The position numbers and the translations under genes are program-made. From Reddybacter sp041622675 (GTDB lineage Bacteria > Pseudomonadota > Gammaproteobacteria > Pseudomonadales > Porticoccaceae), in assembly GCA_041622675.1 (NCBI GenBank), contig JBFJYH010000028.1, positions 1 through 35,571 on the forward strand: a stretch of 35,571 nt of DNA, written 5' to 3'. Shown one piece after another: positions 1 to 8,125 of this stretch. Every line of letters begins with the position of its first letter. Position 1 is the stretch's first letter. The notes beneath the pieces were generated by a model. That model saw only the letters and a program-made list of their open reading frames with translations, was not told where the DNA came from and searched no databases.

Positions 1-767
1 ACCACCAACGGGCTTGCGTGTTTGTGGTGGGAAATCAACTCAACCTGCACACCAAATACACGTGCAATCAATTCTGCCTGTAGCACCTCGGCAGGCGAAC
101 CACTGGCGACAATGGCCCCGCCTTGCATAATGACGAGGCGGTTCGCCAGGCGCGCCGCCAGATTTAAATCGTGCATAACCACACAAATACCGACCCCTTG
201 CGCAGCAAAATCCTCCAGCACCCTAAGCAACAAGACCTGATGGGCCAGATCGAGAGCAGCCGTTGGCTCGTCCAGTAACAAATGGCGCTCACCGTGGGGC
301 GAGGGCTCCCACAGTTGAGCCAGGACTCGGGCGAGCTGCACTCGCTGCTGTTCGCCACCGGATAAAGCGGCATAATTTCGCTGGCTAAGCTGTTCACCAT
401 CAATGGCTGCCAGTGCCGCACTGACGATTTTGCGGTTATGCCGGTAGCCGCTGTTATGGGGCGTGCGGCCCAGGGCCACGACATCCTCAACGGCAAAGGC
501 AAATTCGAGACTCGAGTGCTGGGGCAGCACGGCCAGTGTCTGTGCCCTCTCTATCGCTGCCCACTGGGTTAAGGGGATATCATTTAAACAGACCCGCCCG
601 GTACTCGGGCTGGCATCCCCCGTCAGTACTCGCAGCAGACTCGTTTTACCGGCGCCATTGGGGCCACATATTGCGGTGATTTCTCCCGCGCCAAGCTGTA
701 GATTCGTCGCCTGTAATAGTGTTTTATGCTGAATTGTCAGGCCCGCAGCCTCTGCACACAGGCTCAC
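1..767 (-). CDS. btuD: ABC transporter ATP-binding protein, BtuD/HmuV type (C-terminus cut by window edge)
   Basis: This is the ATPase that would power the adjacent BtuC-type permease, taking cobalamin (or another corrinoid/haem-like ligand) across the inner membrane. The frame is open from a GTG at 767 to the window edge (about 255 residues). It shows a Walker A motif (GPNGAGKT), a Q-loop (LPQHS), the ABC signature (LSGGEQQR), Walker B with catalytic Glu (LLLDEP) and the switch His (VMHDLN), in the normal order. Almost the whole domain is present. There is no ATG; a TTG at 773 overlapping the btuC stop is the alternative start. Tight coupling to btuC (3 bases) indicates one mRNA. By sequence alone the family is equally close to haem importers (HmuV). 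The B12 assignment rests on the riboswitch, btuB and cobO upstream. Confidence 0.88.
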   Translation of the reverse strand, partial: MSLCAEAAGLTIQHKTLLQATNLQLGAGEITAICGPNGAGKTSLLRVLTGDASPSTGRVCLNDIPLTQWAAIERAQTLAVLPQHSSLEFAFAVEDVVALGRTPHNSGYRHNRKIVSAALAAIDGEQLSQRNYAALSGGEQQRVQLARVLAQLWEPSPHGERHLLLDEPTAALDLAHQVLLLRVLEDFAAQGVGICVVMHDLNLAARLANRLVIMQGGAIVASGSPAEVLQAELIARVFGVQVELISHHKHASPLV

Positions 768-769
768 TA

Positions 770-1837
770 TCAAGCCACCCGCGTGCGCTGGCGCACAAGC
801 AAGGAGAAAAAGAAGGGGACTCCGAGTAGGGCGGTGACAATACCCACAGGTAATTCCGCCGGTGCCACAATAACGCGCGACAGTGCATCGGCAAGCACTA
901 GCAACAACGCCCCGAGCAGAGCCGAAGCGGGCATAAGAAAGCGATGATCGGGACCAATCAACAAACGGACAAGATGGGGCACGACAAGGCCGACGAAGAC
1001 GATGGCCCCTGCCACCGCGACCGAAACGCCAATGCCCAGCGCTGTTAACAACACCACCCGACGCTTGAGCTGCTCGACATCAATACCGAGAAAACGCGCC
1101 TCGGACTCACCGAGCAGCAAGGCGTTCAAGGCCTTGCTCTGCCCCAACAAGCCGACCACGATGACCAGCAGTGCCAGCCCAGCCATGGTCACTCGTATCC
1201 AATTGGCACCGTCTAGCCGCCCCATTTGCCAGAGACTTATGCGGCGCAGCATGTCGTTATCGGCGACAAAACTCAACGCGCTATTACAGGCCCCGGCTAA
1301 TGCACTGATGGCAATACCCGCCAACAACATTGTCGCCACCGATGTCCCTCTATTCAAGGGGCCACTGGCTACAGCTGCCAGACGATACACCACCAACACA
1401 GCAAGAAAACCACCACTAAAAGCACCTGCTGCCATTATTGACAAGCCCAGAGTTTCATGACTTTGACCCGCCTGCAACCAGCTGCCGGCAAAGACAATCA
1501 CAAAGCTGGCTCCAGCGGAAGCCCCTGCCGACACACCAATAAGTGACGGGTCTGCCAGGGGGTTGCGAAACAGGCCCTGCATAGCCGCACCGCAAATGGC
1601 CAGAGTAGCTCCCACCAAGGCCGCCAGTAACATCCGTGGCAATCTTATTTGTGAAAGGATCAATAACTGACTCTGTACTTCGCCACTCAATTCAGGCTGT
1701 AGTCCAAGCCGTAACAAGCTATCGGCCATCGCGCTGAAGGGAATGGTGACCGGGCCAAGCATCAAGCCAGACAGCATGGCTGGCAGCAGTGCTAAAGCCG
1801 CCAGCCAGAGAAAACTGCGGGGGTTAATACGCGCCAA
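770..1837 (-). CDS. btuC: BtuC/FecCD-family ABC transporter permease
   Basis: Inner-membrane permease subunit of a type II ABC importer for cobalamin-like ligands. The 355-residue length and about ten hydrophobic segments fit BtuC/HmuU. Family landmarks are visible: RLPRMLLAALVGA followed by GAAMQGLFRNPLADP near residues 48-95, GVSAGAS just after, and the C-terminal FVGLVVPHLVRLL stretch that includes the region contacting the ATPase. The start is a TTG; the upstream frame is closed within about 40 bases and the next internal Met would remove part of the first membrane helix. No strong ribosome-binding site is visible, so translation may be coupled to the upstream genes. It lies between cobO and the ATPase. 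A periplasmic binding protein (BtuF) is not in the window and may lie beyond base 1. Haem transport is the alternative reading. Confidence 0.9.
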   Translation of the reverse strand: MARINPRSFLWLAALALLPAMLSGLMLGPVTIPFSAMADSLLRLGLQPELSGEVQSQLLILSQIRLPRMLLAALVGATLAICGAAMQGLFRNPLADPSLIGVSAGASAGASFVIVFAGSWLQAGQSHETLGLSIMAAGAFSGGFLAVLVVYRLAAVASGPLNRGTSVATMLLAGIAISALAGACNSALSFVADNDMLRRISLWQMGRLDGANWIRVTMAGLALLVIVVGLLGQSKALNALLLGESEARFLGIDVEQLKRRVVLLTALGIGVSVAVAGAIVFVGLVVPHLVRLLIGPDHRFLMPASALLGALLLVLADALSRVIVAPAELPVGIVTALLGVPFFFSLLVRQRTRVA

Positions 1838-1878
1838 GGAGCTATGGCCTGTTGATGGGAATAACTAAAAAGTGCATT

Positions 1879-2490
1879 TTAAAAATCGACACCCAAGCGC
1901 GCCTTAATACCGCTTTTGTAGGCGTGCTTAATATCCTTTATTTCTGCCACCGTATCGGCGAGCGTCTGCAAGGGGCTACCACCACCACGACCGGTAACGA
2001 CGACCGATTGCTCCACAGGACGCTTGCCAAGCGCATCGAGCACTCGGCGTTCATCCAGATATTTAAACGCCAGCATATAAGTCAGCTCGTCGAGCACCAC
2101 CAAGTTTAAACTCGCATCGCCCAGCATGCGCTCAGCCACAGCCCAGGTCGTTTCAGCCGCGGCAATGTCGGCAGTTCTGTCCTGGGTTTCCCAAGTAAAG
2201 CCGGTGGCCATTTGATAGAGCTCGACTTCGGGGTGGTGTTCGCGGAGAAAAATTTCTTCACCCGATAACTGCACACCCTTAATAAACTGCACCACCCCCA
2301 CCTTATGGCCATAACCGAGGCTGCGCATCACCATACCAAAGGCCGAGCTACTCTTACCCTTACCTTCACCCGTGAGCAGAATCAGCACGCCGCGCTCTTG
2401 TTGTGCGGCGGCAATACCTTGGTCAACCTGGCTTTTTTGTTTTGCCATTTTACGCTTGTGGCGCGCTTGTGAATGCTGTTGCTCGTCCAT
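1879..2490 (-). CDS. cobO: Cob(I)alamin / cob(I)yrinic acid a,c-diamide adenosyltransferase
   Basis: Cytoplasmic enzyme that attaches the 5'-deoxyadenosyl group of ATP to the cobalt of reduced corrinoids, making coenzyme B12. At 203 residues it is the usual CobO/BtuR length. It has the family P-loop variant GEGKGKSS at residues 41-48 followed by GHKVGVVQFIKG, the LVVLDEL segment, and the C-terminal KAGIKARLGVDF-like end (here SGIKARLGVDF). An ATG start matches the BtuR N-terminal pattern of a charged helix before the P-loop, and GAGAG-like purines lie just upstream. It follows btuB by 66 bases and precedes btuC by about 40. Import plus adenosylation without corrin-ring synthesis genes in view suggests salvage of exogenous corrinoids. 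Confidence 0.95.
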   Translation of the reverse strand: MDEQQHSQARHKRKMAKQKSQVDQGIAAAQQERGVLILLTGEGKGKSSSAFGMVMRSLGYGHKVGVVQFIKGVQLSGEEIFLREHHPEVELYQMATGFTWETQDRTADIAAAETTWAVAERMLGDASLNLVVLDELTYMLAFKYLDERRVLDALGKRPVEQSVVVTGRGGGSPLQTLADTVAEIKDIKHAYKSGIKARLGVDF

Positions 2491-2556
2491 ACGTTGCTCT
2501 CATTTTGCATCAGCTAGCGACGGCTGAAATGCGTCACGTAAAAGCAATACTCTAGC

Positions 2557-4446
2557 CTAAAAGCTATACCTTAGCCCGGCATAGGCTGCGGAGCCGCCAG
2601 TATTAAAGCCAGACAACTCTTCGTAATCGGCATTGCCAACATTTTCGATCCGCCCATAGATTTCGGCCTGGGCAGTGAGCGGGTAAGTGGCGCTAATATC
2701 GAGCACAACATAATCGTCAAGGTCGAGCCTACCGACGCCGTACAACTCGTCTTCACTGGCAGCGGAATAACGCAAATTGGCGATCAGTGAGAAGTCGTGC
2801 TCGGCACTGGTGAACTGCCCTGCGAGATTGGCCACTTTTTCTGGCCGGCGGATGCGCTGGGCGCCATCGAGGGTTTCGGTGTCATTGTAGGTAGCATTAC
2901 CAAACAAGCGCCACCGCTGTGTGAAGGGATAGTCAAAAAACAACTCGATGCCGCTCGATTTGCTCTCACCCTTTGCCTGCAAATAACCGGTGAAGCTCAC
3001 CAGATCAAAATAAATTTCATCTTCGATACGCTGATTAAAATAAATGGCACCCAACTCTAAACCACTAGCGCCGTAATAATTTAAGCCCACGTCAAATCCC
3101 TTGCTGGTTTCCTCATCCAGCGCCAGCCCCGCTGCTGCACCCCAGGCCCAGGGACCATTGTTATAGGCTAGTTCATTCAAACTCGGCGCACGAAAGCCCG
3201 TGCCGTAACTGCCGTGATATTTCAGTGTATTTCCCGCACCGAGGTCATGCAAATACGCACTGGTGAAACGGTAGCTAAGGTGCTCCCCAAAGTCATCGTT
3301 ATCGTCATAGCGCAAGCCGGCGGTAACAAACAGCGCATCGAGTGGACTAACTTGGTATTCGACAAAGTAGCCTTGTTGGGCTCGATCAATTGATGAGCCT
3401 CCGCCAGTCGTAATATCCTCTCTCTCAAAGTCTACCCCGTAGACCAAAGTGAAAGCAGAGAAAACGTCCGTATTACCGGTGTATTCAATGCGGTCAATAT
3501 CACCCTCGGTGGAAAATGACGACGAGCCGGCGGCATAACTTGCGCGAGTCACCTCGGTGTTAGTATAGGCAAGATTATGGGAAAAATTTTCGCCCTGATA
3601 ATCAGCAGAAAGCTGCAAGGCCGTTTGTTCATAATCACTGTCGCAATCATGCGTCGTTGGAAAACCGCAATTATCAAATTCGACCTCGGCGTCAACATCC
3701 CGCGCAACCACTTGCAAACGTAGCGCATCGCTGAGGTTCCAGCCAAACTTGCCGTGCAACGTGGTGTTATCGTAAGCGTCATCATCTTTTAACACCTTAT
3801 CGCCAGTGCTGGTATTGAAACCATCACTGTGCAAATCCGTGGCGGACAAATAAAAATCGCCCAGTCCATTACCCCCACTCACATTGCCGTGTAATTGTTG
3901 AGTACCATAACGTCCGGCCTCGACACTTAACAGTCCAGAAAGCGCGTCTACACCACGCGGTGTGAACAAGTTAATCACACCTCCGGCATCGGCCCCGTAG
4001 ATTAAACCCTGAGGGCCGCGCAGGATCTCTATGCGCTCAATCTCTTCACTGGCCAGTATATGTTCAGCTTGTGGTCCCACCTGTGTACCCGTGGGGTCAG
4101 CCAACTTCATGCCATCGAGGCGCATCTGAGTGCGAAAGCCCTCCTCACCACGAATGCGTATCGTCGCTACCTGACCGGGACCACCGTTACGGCTTGTGGC
4201 AATGCCCGGCTGGGTGCGCAGTAAATCAACGACGGAAATATAAGCTCGCTGTTGTATTTCCTCGGCGTCAAGCACCGTTACCGATGAGCCCACTTGCCCG
4301 ACAGGCATAGCCGTACGGCTTGAGGAAACAATGACCTCATGCAAGATTGATGGCGTTTCCTCAACCGGATCAGCGTAAGACGGACTACTCTGCAGCAGAC
4401 CCAGAAACAAGTACGACACGGCCAGAGCTATTGGCTTCATTTTCAT
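2557..4446 (-). CDS. btuB: TonB-dependent vitamin B12 receptor
   Basis: Outer-membrane beta-barrel that takes up cobalamin using TonB energy. The protein has 629 residues from the ATG at 4446; a TTG one codon earlier and an ATG two codons later are alternatives. A Sec signal peptide ends near SPSYA (about residue 25). A TonB-box-like stretch (HEVIVSSS) follows, then the plug (GQVATIRIRGEEGFRT, ERIEILRGPQGLIYG), and the barrel ends in the expected C-terminal aromatic (AGLRYSF). The length matches BtuB (about 600). A GGGAGA ribosome-binding site sits six bases before the ATG and lies in the expression platform of the upstream riboswitch, so translation is probably off when B12 is plentiful. Substrate assignment comes from the riboswitch and cobO more than from the barrel sequence. 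Confidence 0.92.
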   Translation of the reverse strand: MKMKPIALAVSYLFLGLLQSSPSYADPVEETPSILHEVIVSSSRTAMPVGQVGSSVTVLDAEEIQQRAYISVVDLLRTQPGIATSRNGGPGQVATIRIRGEEGFRTQMRLDGMKLADPTGTQVGPQAEHILASEEIERIEILRGPQGLIYGADAGGVINLFTPRGVDALSGLLSVEAGRYGTQQLHGNVSGGNGLGDFYLSATDLHSDGFNTSTGDKVLKDDDAYDNTTLHGKFGWNLSDALRLQVVARDVDAEVEFDNCGFPTTHDCDSDYEQTALQLSADYQGENFSHNLAYTNTEVTRASYAAGSSSFSTEGDIDRIEYTGNTDVFSAFTLVYGVDFEREDITTGGGSSIDRAQQGYFVEYQVSPLDALFVTAGLRYDDNDDFGEHLSYRFTSAYLHDLGAGNTLKYHGSYGTGFRAPSLNELAYNNGPWAWGAAAGLALDEETSKGFDVGLNYYGASGLELGAIYFNQRIEDEIYFDLVSFTGYLQAKGESKSSGIELFFDYPFTQRWRLFGNATYNDTETLDGAQRIRRPEKVANLAGQFTSAEHDFSLIANLRYSAASEDELYGVGRLDLDDYVVLDISATYPLTAQAEIYGRIENVGNADYEELSGFNTGGSAAYAGLRYSF

Positions 4447-4452
4447 CAATTT

Positions 4453-4520
4453 TCTCCCGCGCTCACACCCGAGCGCCTCATCAGCCAGCAGCTGATATCA
4501 CTAGTTCATAATGCGGGGAG
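4453..4520 (-). promoter_or_regulatory. Predicted expression platform of the B12 riboswitch (SD-sequestering alternatives)
   Basis: Between the aptamer and btuB there are two competing pairings. The ribosome-binding region GCGGGAG (minus strand, 4460 to 4454) can pair with CTCCCCGC (4520 to 4513) with one bulged base. Alternatively, a local hairpin GCGCTC-gggtgt-GAGCGC (4476 to 4459) forms beside the SD. No U-tract follows either structure, so translational rather than transcriptional control is the simplest inference. The pairings are read directly from sequence; the switching order is not proven. Confidence 0.5.
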
Positions 4521-4579
4521 CAGCCAGATAGGACAACAAACAAGCCCGCTCACTATAAAGAATGAGTCGCACTTAATTG

Positions 4580-4862
4580 ATCGGACCAACCACACCCCGT
4601 AGTTCGTTTGCAGAGTAAGGGGCCGGTCTCCGGACTTGTGAGTCGATGTTTCAGTCGCCTTCCCATGCTTTATGCACAGTGGCTTGATAACCAAACATTG
4701 AGTAAAGGTGCTATTTAAAACACGACAGAACTCATTCACTTACCGTTGCGGGGGCAGTGTTGGCCTTGCGGTTTACCGTGTATAGCGACATTCACTACAA
4801 CAACAGTGGCGCACCAACTTCCCGTTTAACCCCAGTGCTAGATCTAGCCGTGGGGAACCTCT
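4580..4862 (-). ncRNA. Cobalamin riboswitch aptamer
   Basis: Minus-strand leader of btuB carrying all main conserved blocks of the adenosylcobalamin riboswitch, in order. These are GGTTCCCC near 4859; TTAAACGGGAAGTTGGTG near 4826-4809; CTGCCCCCGCAACGGTAAG near 4758-4738; GCCACTG near 4683 with GGGAAGGC about 20 bases later; the B12 box AAGTCCGGAGACCGGCC at 4637-4621; and the closing GGGGTGTGG at about 4598-4590. The insertion between GGTGCG and CCAACACTG is long (about 45 bases), giving an extended peripheral hairpin. It should bind coenzyme B12 and repress the btuB-cobO-btuC-btuD transcript. End points are approximate to about ten bases. Confidence 0.95.
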
Positions 4863-4880
4863 TACCTTGGCAAGGCGCGC

Positions 4881-4909
4881 AAACTACGTGGCGAAAGGAG
4901 CATTGTCAA
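4881..4909 (-). promoter_or_regulatory. Sigma70-type promoter of the btuB riboswitch leader
   Basis: On the minus strand a perfect -35 TTGACA (4909 to 4904) is followed after exactly 17 bases by TAGTTT (4886 to 4881), a moderate -10. Initiation about seven bases further would start the RNA near 4874, just ahead of the first conserved riboswitch block near 4862. Position and spacing fit; the -10 matches consensus at only three of six bases. Confidence 0.55.
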
Positions 4910-4966
4910 TGACTGATGGAGGGTCGCGAGATTTCCTGCCATTGAAAATACTCTCAGGAATCTGCT

Positions 4967-5344
4967 TTACAGCACCTTTTCGAGCCCAGACACAAGTCCA
5001 GAGAGGTAAGACAGCATCCAGACAGTCCATACCAGCAAACTCAGGCGGTGTGTGTTGGGTGTTTGTGGCTTGCATGTCACAAAGAGTGCAAACATCCAGA
5101 AGAAGTGTAACGACATCAGCAACAATGCGGTAAAACCAAAAATAGCGTGGGGCGTGAAGACAATGGCGCCAATAAACTCGATCGTTATCCACACACCCAA
5201 GGCATCTGAGCTCACCCCCAGAAAAAAGACAACTATCTGCCAGACTTTTAATTGTGAGGACTTGCGCCCACTCCATATCGCGGTTGAATATAAAAATAAG
5301 GCAAGCGTGAATAAACCTGTCGCGATCATTATTTCTGTTGGCAT
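4967..5344 (-). CDS. Small four-helix membrane protein, HsmA-like
   Basis: Predicted inner-membrane protein of 125 residues with four hydrophobic segments (about 7-27, 35-58, 66-90, 101-120). It resembles the HsmA/TIGR03987-type family of short membrane proteins in pattern: an LYSTAIWSGR motif after helix 1, WQIVVFFLGVSSDALG in helix 2, a histidine-bearing PHAIFGFTALLLMSLH helix 3 and VWTVWMLSYLSG in helix 4. The function of the family is not established; repeated helix histidines could suggest haem or redox interactions, but that is speculation. I chose the ATG at 5344 because upstream residues in the longer frame (to 5470) do not look like membrane protein. No strong SD is seen. It lies just upstream of the btuB promoter in the same direction but has no visible link to B12. 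Confidence 0.62.
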   Translation of the reverse strand: MPTEIMIATGLFTLALFLYSTAIWSGRKSSQLKVWQIVVFFLGVSSDALGVWITIEFIGAIVFTPHAIFGFTALLLMSLHFFWMFALFVTCKPQTPNTHRLSLLVWTVWMLSYLSGLVSGLEKVL

Positions 5345-5582
5345 GATGTAGACACTATTAACATGGTGAGCGAGCCGTGAGCCGACTATAGGTGGATTCT
5401 GATTATAAAGGATTTCGCTTGAATACTGGTGTCGATATCCACTGCACAAACGCATTTCAACTGTGCCCACAACTCGCGTTTGTGACTCATACCGTTAAAA
5501 AACCCGGCTCTTAATTTCTTACTGCGACCCCACAAAACAAAGCGTAGAATCTGAGCATCACGATAATATTGTGGATCATCAA

Positions 5583-6029
5583 ATGACACTACCCTCTATT
5601 CTAAAACGTTGCCCTGAATATAGGCTCTCGGCAATAACCCTGCTCCTGGTATTACTTCTGGCGCTGTCCAGTATTACTAGGGCGAACAGTTTCACAGAAG
5701 CGACGAATACTCTTTGCAGTAAAATTAAGTCCTGTACAACGGCCCAGCTGGCACAACAGCAACTGCCACCGGCAATGATGCAAATGATGACCGCTATGCT
5801 GGACGATACCTGTACCCAAACCATCGCGCCCTATGCCAAGCAAGCCACTAACGCCGGGCTGGAAAACGCGGCCATTGCCTGTATAGATAGTATCAACACC
5901 CTTAGTTGTGACGCCCTCTTGAAGAGTAAAGGGGCTGAGACAAAGGAATGTCTAACACTAGAGAACGCCGCTAATGGGGCCGGCATCGACACCACCCACC
6001 CCGTCTACAGACCCCAAAATGTTCAATGA
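5583..6029 (+). CDS. Exported six-cysteine protein of unknown function
   Basis: A 148-residue protein (from the ATG at 5583; a GTG four codons earlier also fits) with an N-terminal basic stretch, a strongly hydrophobic core (ITLLLVLLLALSS) and an AxA-like cleavage region (ITRANS), so it is probably secreted to the periplasm. The mature part is helical, Ala/Gln-rich and contains six cysteines (in LCSK, KSCT, DTCT, IACI, LSCD, KECL). An even number in an exported protein suggests three disulfides. No family was recognised. It ends 42 bases before the acyl-CoA ligase gene on the same strand and may be co-transcribed. The open frame, signal peptide and composition support a real gene; function is unknown. 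Confidence 0.7.
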   Translation: MTLPSILKRCPEYRLSAITLLLVLLLALSSITRANSFTEATNTLCSKIKSCTTAQLAQQQLPPAMMQMMTAMLDDTCTQTIAPYAKQATNAGLENAAIACIDSINTLSCDALLKSKGAETKECLTLENAANGAGIDTTHPVYRPQNVQ

Positions 6030-6071
6030 TTGCGCTTCGCTGGTATTAAAATAATTAAAAGGTTGTAGAAA

Positions 6072-7835
6072 ATGGCCGAAACAGTCATCACTGTCATGGA
6101 AGCTAGCGCCGCCAAATACGCGGCCCTACCCGCACTAAAGACGAAACACCACGGCCAGTGGCAAACCACAACCTGGGCCGAGTATTGCGACGAAACTCGA
6201 CGCGTCGCACGCGCACTGATCGCCTTGGGCTTAGGCCCCAAAGAGGGCTGCGTCATTATTGGCGACAACTGCCGCCAATGGTTTATTAGTAATATTGCAG
6301 CCATTTACTGCGGCGCTATACCCGCCGGTATTTATACCACCAGCAGCCCCGAGCAATGCCAATATATCGCTGGCAATTGTGATGCCACCGTGGCTATCGT
6401 AGAAAACATGGCGCAATTGGAAAAATTCAAGGCCATTGCCGACCAATTACCTAAGCTGAAAGCCATCGTGATGATGAAAGGCTCAGACTCGGCAGAACAC
6501 ATACACGCCTGGGATGACTTGCCTCAACTTGCTGAATCCATTTCAGCACAAGTTCTCGATTCGCGCATTACAGCCCAGCAACCCGACGATGTATGCACAC
6601 TCATTTATACCTCGGGCACCACAGGTAATCCCAAAGGCGTGATGCTGAGTCACCGCAACCTCACATGGATCGCCCAAAATTGTGTTGCCACCTATAACTG
6701 CACTTGCGATGAACGCATCATCAGTTATCTACCCATGAGTCATATCGCCGAACAAATCTTCAGTCTTTATATACCGATGTATTGTGGGGGCTGCACCTCT
6801 TTCGCAGAAAGTTTGAATAAACTTGGCGAGAACCTTCAAGAAGTTCGCCCAACCAGTTTTGTCGCGGTTCCTAGAGTCTGGGAGAAAATTCAAACCAAAA
6901 TATTACTTGCCGGCAGCGACAGCTCTACGCTGCGAAAAAAAGTACTCGTCTGGGCGCGCAAACTGGGCCTCGCCGGGGGGTACGCTCGACAACAACACCA
7001 ACCTATGCCTTTATTTTATTGGCTCGCCAACAGACTTGTTTTCGCAAAGGCGAGACAGCAGCTCGGCTTTGACCGGTGTCGCAACCTGCTCTCTTCGGCG
7101 GCACCTATTTCCCTCGATACACTTGAGTTCTTTCTCAGTCTGGGACTACCGATCTGTGAAATATACGGGATGAGCGAGTGCTCTGGCCCTGCAACTGTCG
7201 GGCTAGCCAACAATTACGACACTGATAAACTGGGGCCTTGCCTGCCCGGCACTGAAATGCGTATTGCCAATGACGGTGAGATATTACTACGCGGCCCACA
7301 TATCTTTGCCGGTTACATGAACAATGAAACCGCCACCCGCGAGGCCATTGACGGTGATCACTGGCTGCACACCGGAGATATTGGCGAACTTGATAACCGA
7401 GGTTTTCTACAGATCACTGGTAGGAAGAAAGATATTATCATCACCTCTGGTGGCGAAAATGTCGCACCACAACTCCTTGAAAGCAAGATAAAAGCCATCA
7501 CGGCTGTCAGTCAGGTTGTGGTCATTGGTGACCAGCGTAAATACCTCACGGCCCTCATCACTCTGGATGAAGAAACCCTAAACAATGAACTCCGCAACTG
7601 CGGTAGTAAGGCCACTGGCATAGAGCAAGCGGCCCAGTGCGAACAGTTACGCAACTATATTCAACAACAAATTAACGAAATTAATAAAACCCTGGCGCAA
7701 GCGCAAACCATTAAAAAATTTACCCTTTTAACTCAGGATTTCAGCATTGAAGGTGGCGAATTGACACCGACCCTGAAAATAAAACGCGACAGCGTCAATC
7801 AAAAATACCAAACAGAAATTCAAGCTATGTACTAA
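6072..7835 (+). CDS. Long-chain fatty acid-CoA ligase (AMP-forming)
   Basis: Cytoplasmic or membrane-associated enzyme that activates fatty (or fatty-acid-like) carboxylates to acyl-CoA through an acyl-AMP intermediate. The 587-residue length is typical of the FAA1/bubblegum-type long-chain branch. The AMP-binding P-loop (LIYTSGTTGNPKGVMLSHRN, residues 177-196) is complete. YLPMSHIAEQ, the adenine-binding EIYGMSE, the WLHTGDIGELD aspartate motif and the GRKKDIIITSGGENVAP hinge follow in order. The start ATG has a purine-rich region (AAAGGTTGTAGAAA) upstream. It lies between an exported Cys-rich protein and a NarK-type transporter with no other lipid genes adjacent; it could feed the beta-oxidation operon at 17.4-22.5 kb. 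The exact substrate cannot be told from sequence. Confidence 0.93.
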   Translation: MAETVITVMEASAAKYAALPALKTKHHGQWQTTTWAEYCDETRRVARALIALGLGPKEGCVIIGDNCRQWFISNIAAIYCGAIPAGIYTTSSPEQCQYIAGNCDATVAIVENMAQLEKFKAIADQLPKLKAIVMMKGSDSAEHIHAWDDLPQLAESISAQVLDSRITAQQPDDVCTLIYTSGTTGNPKGVMLSHRNLTWIAQNCVATYNCTCDERIISYLPMSHIAEQIFSLYIPMYCGGCTSFAESLNKLGENLQEVRPTSFVAVPRVWEKIQTKILLAGSDSSTLRKKVLVWARKLGLAGGYARQQHQPMPLFYWLANRLVFAKARQQLGFDRCRNLLSSAAPISLDTLEFFLSLGLPICEIYGMSECSGPATVGLANNYDTDKLGPCLPGTEMRIANDGEILLRGPHIFAGYMNNETATREAIDGDHWLHTGDIGELDNRGFLQITGRKKDIIITSGGENVAPQLLESKIKAITAVSQVVVIGDQRKYLTALITLDEETLNNELRNCGSKATGIEQAAQCEQLRNYIQQQINEINKTLAQAQTIKKFTLLTQDFSIEGGELTPTLKIKRDSVNQKYQTEIQAMY

Positions 7836-8125
7836 CTCCATCGAGACCCCATAGCTAGCAAATACGGTTATTCTCGCCGGGTTTTGTTCTAAAAGTAAGC
7901 AGCCTTGCCAATGTAGTGCCTCCCCACGGAACAAAATGGTGCATAGTCGCGACCCATTTTCTGGCAGGCTCACCATTTTAATTAATTAGGGCGAAGCCAA
8001 AACACCCACAAAGCCATAACAACCCTCAGTTTCACCTTCACAAGAAATATGGCCCACTAGTTGCATATCACTACGTTTCGATGGCTTTGACCTTCCCTAA
8101 TGACACTGCACAACAGAGATGATTT

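Noticed and set aside
770..1837. Long plus-strand frames inside btuC and other large genes
   Set aside because: Shadow frames opposite genes with strong family motifs; no independent start signals or homology.
5386..5589. A 67-codon minus-strand frame overlapping the start of the Cys-rich protein gene
   Set aside because: No SD, no recognisable motif, overlaps the better-supported plus-strand gene and its leader.
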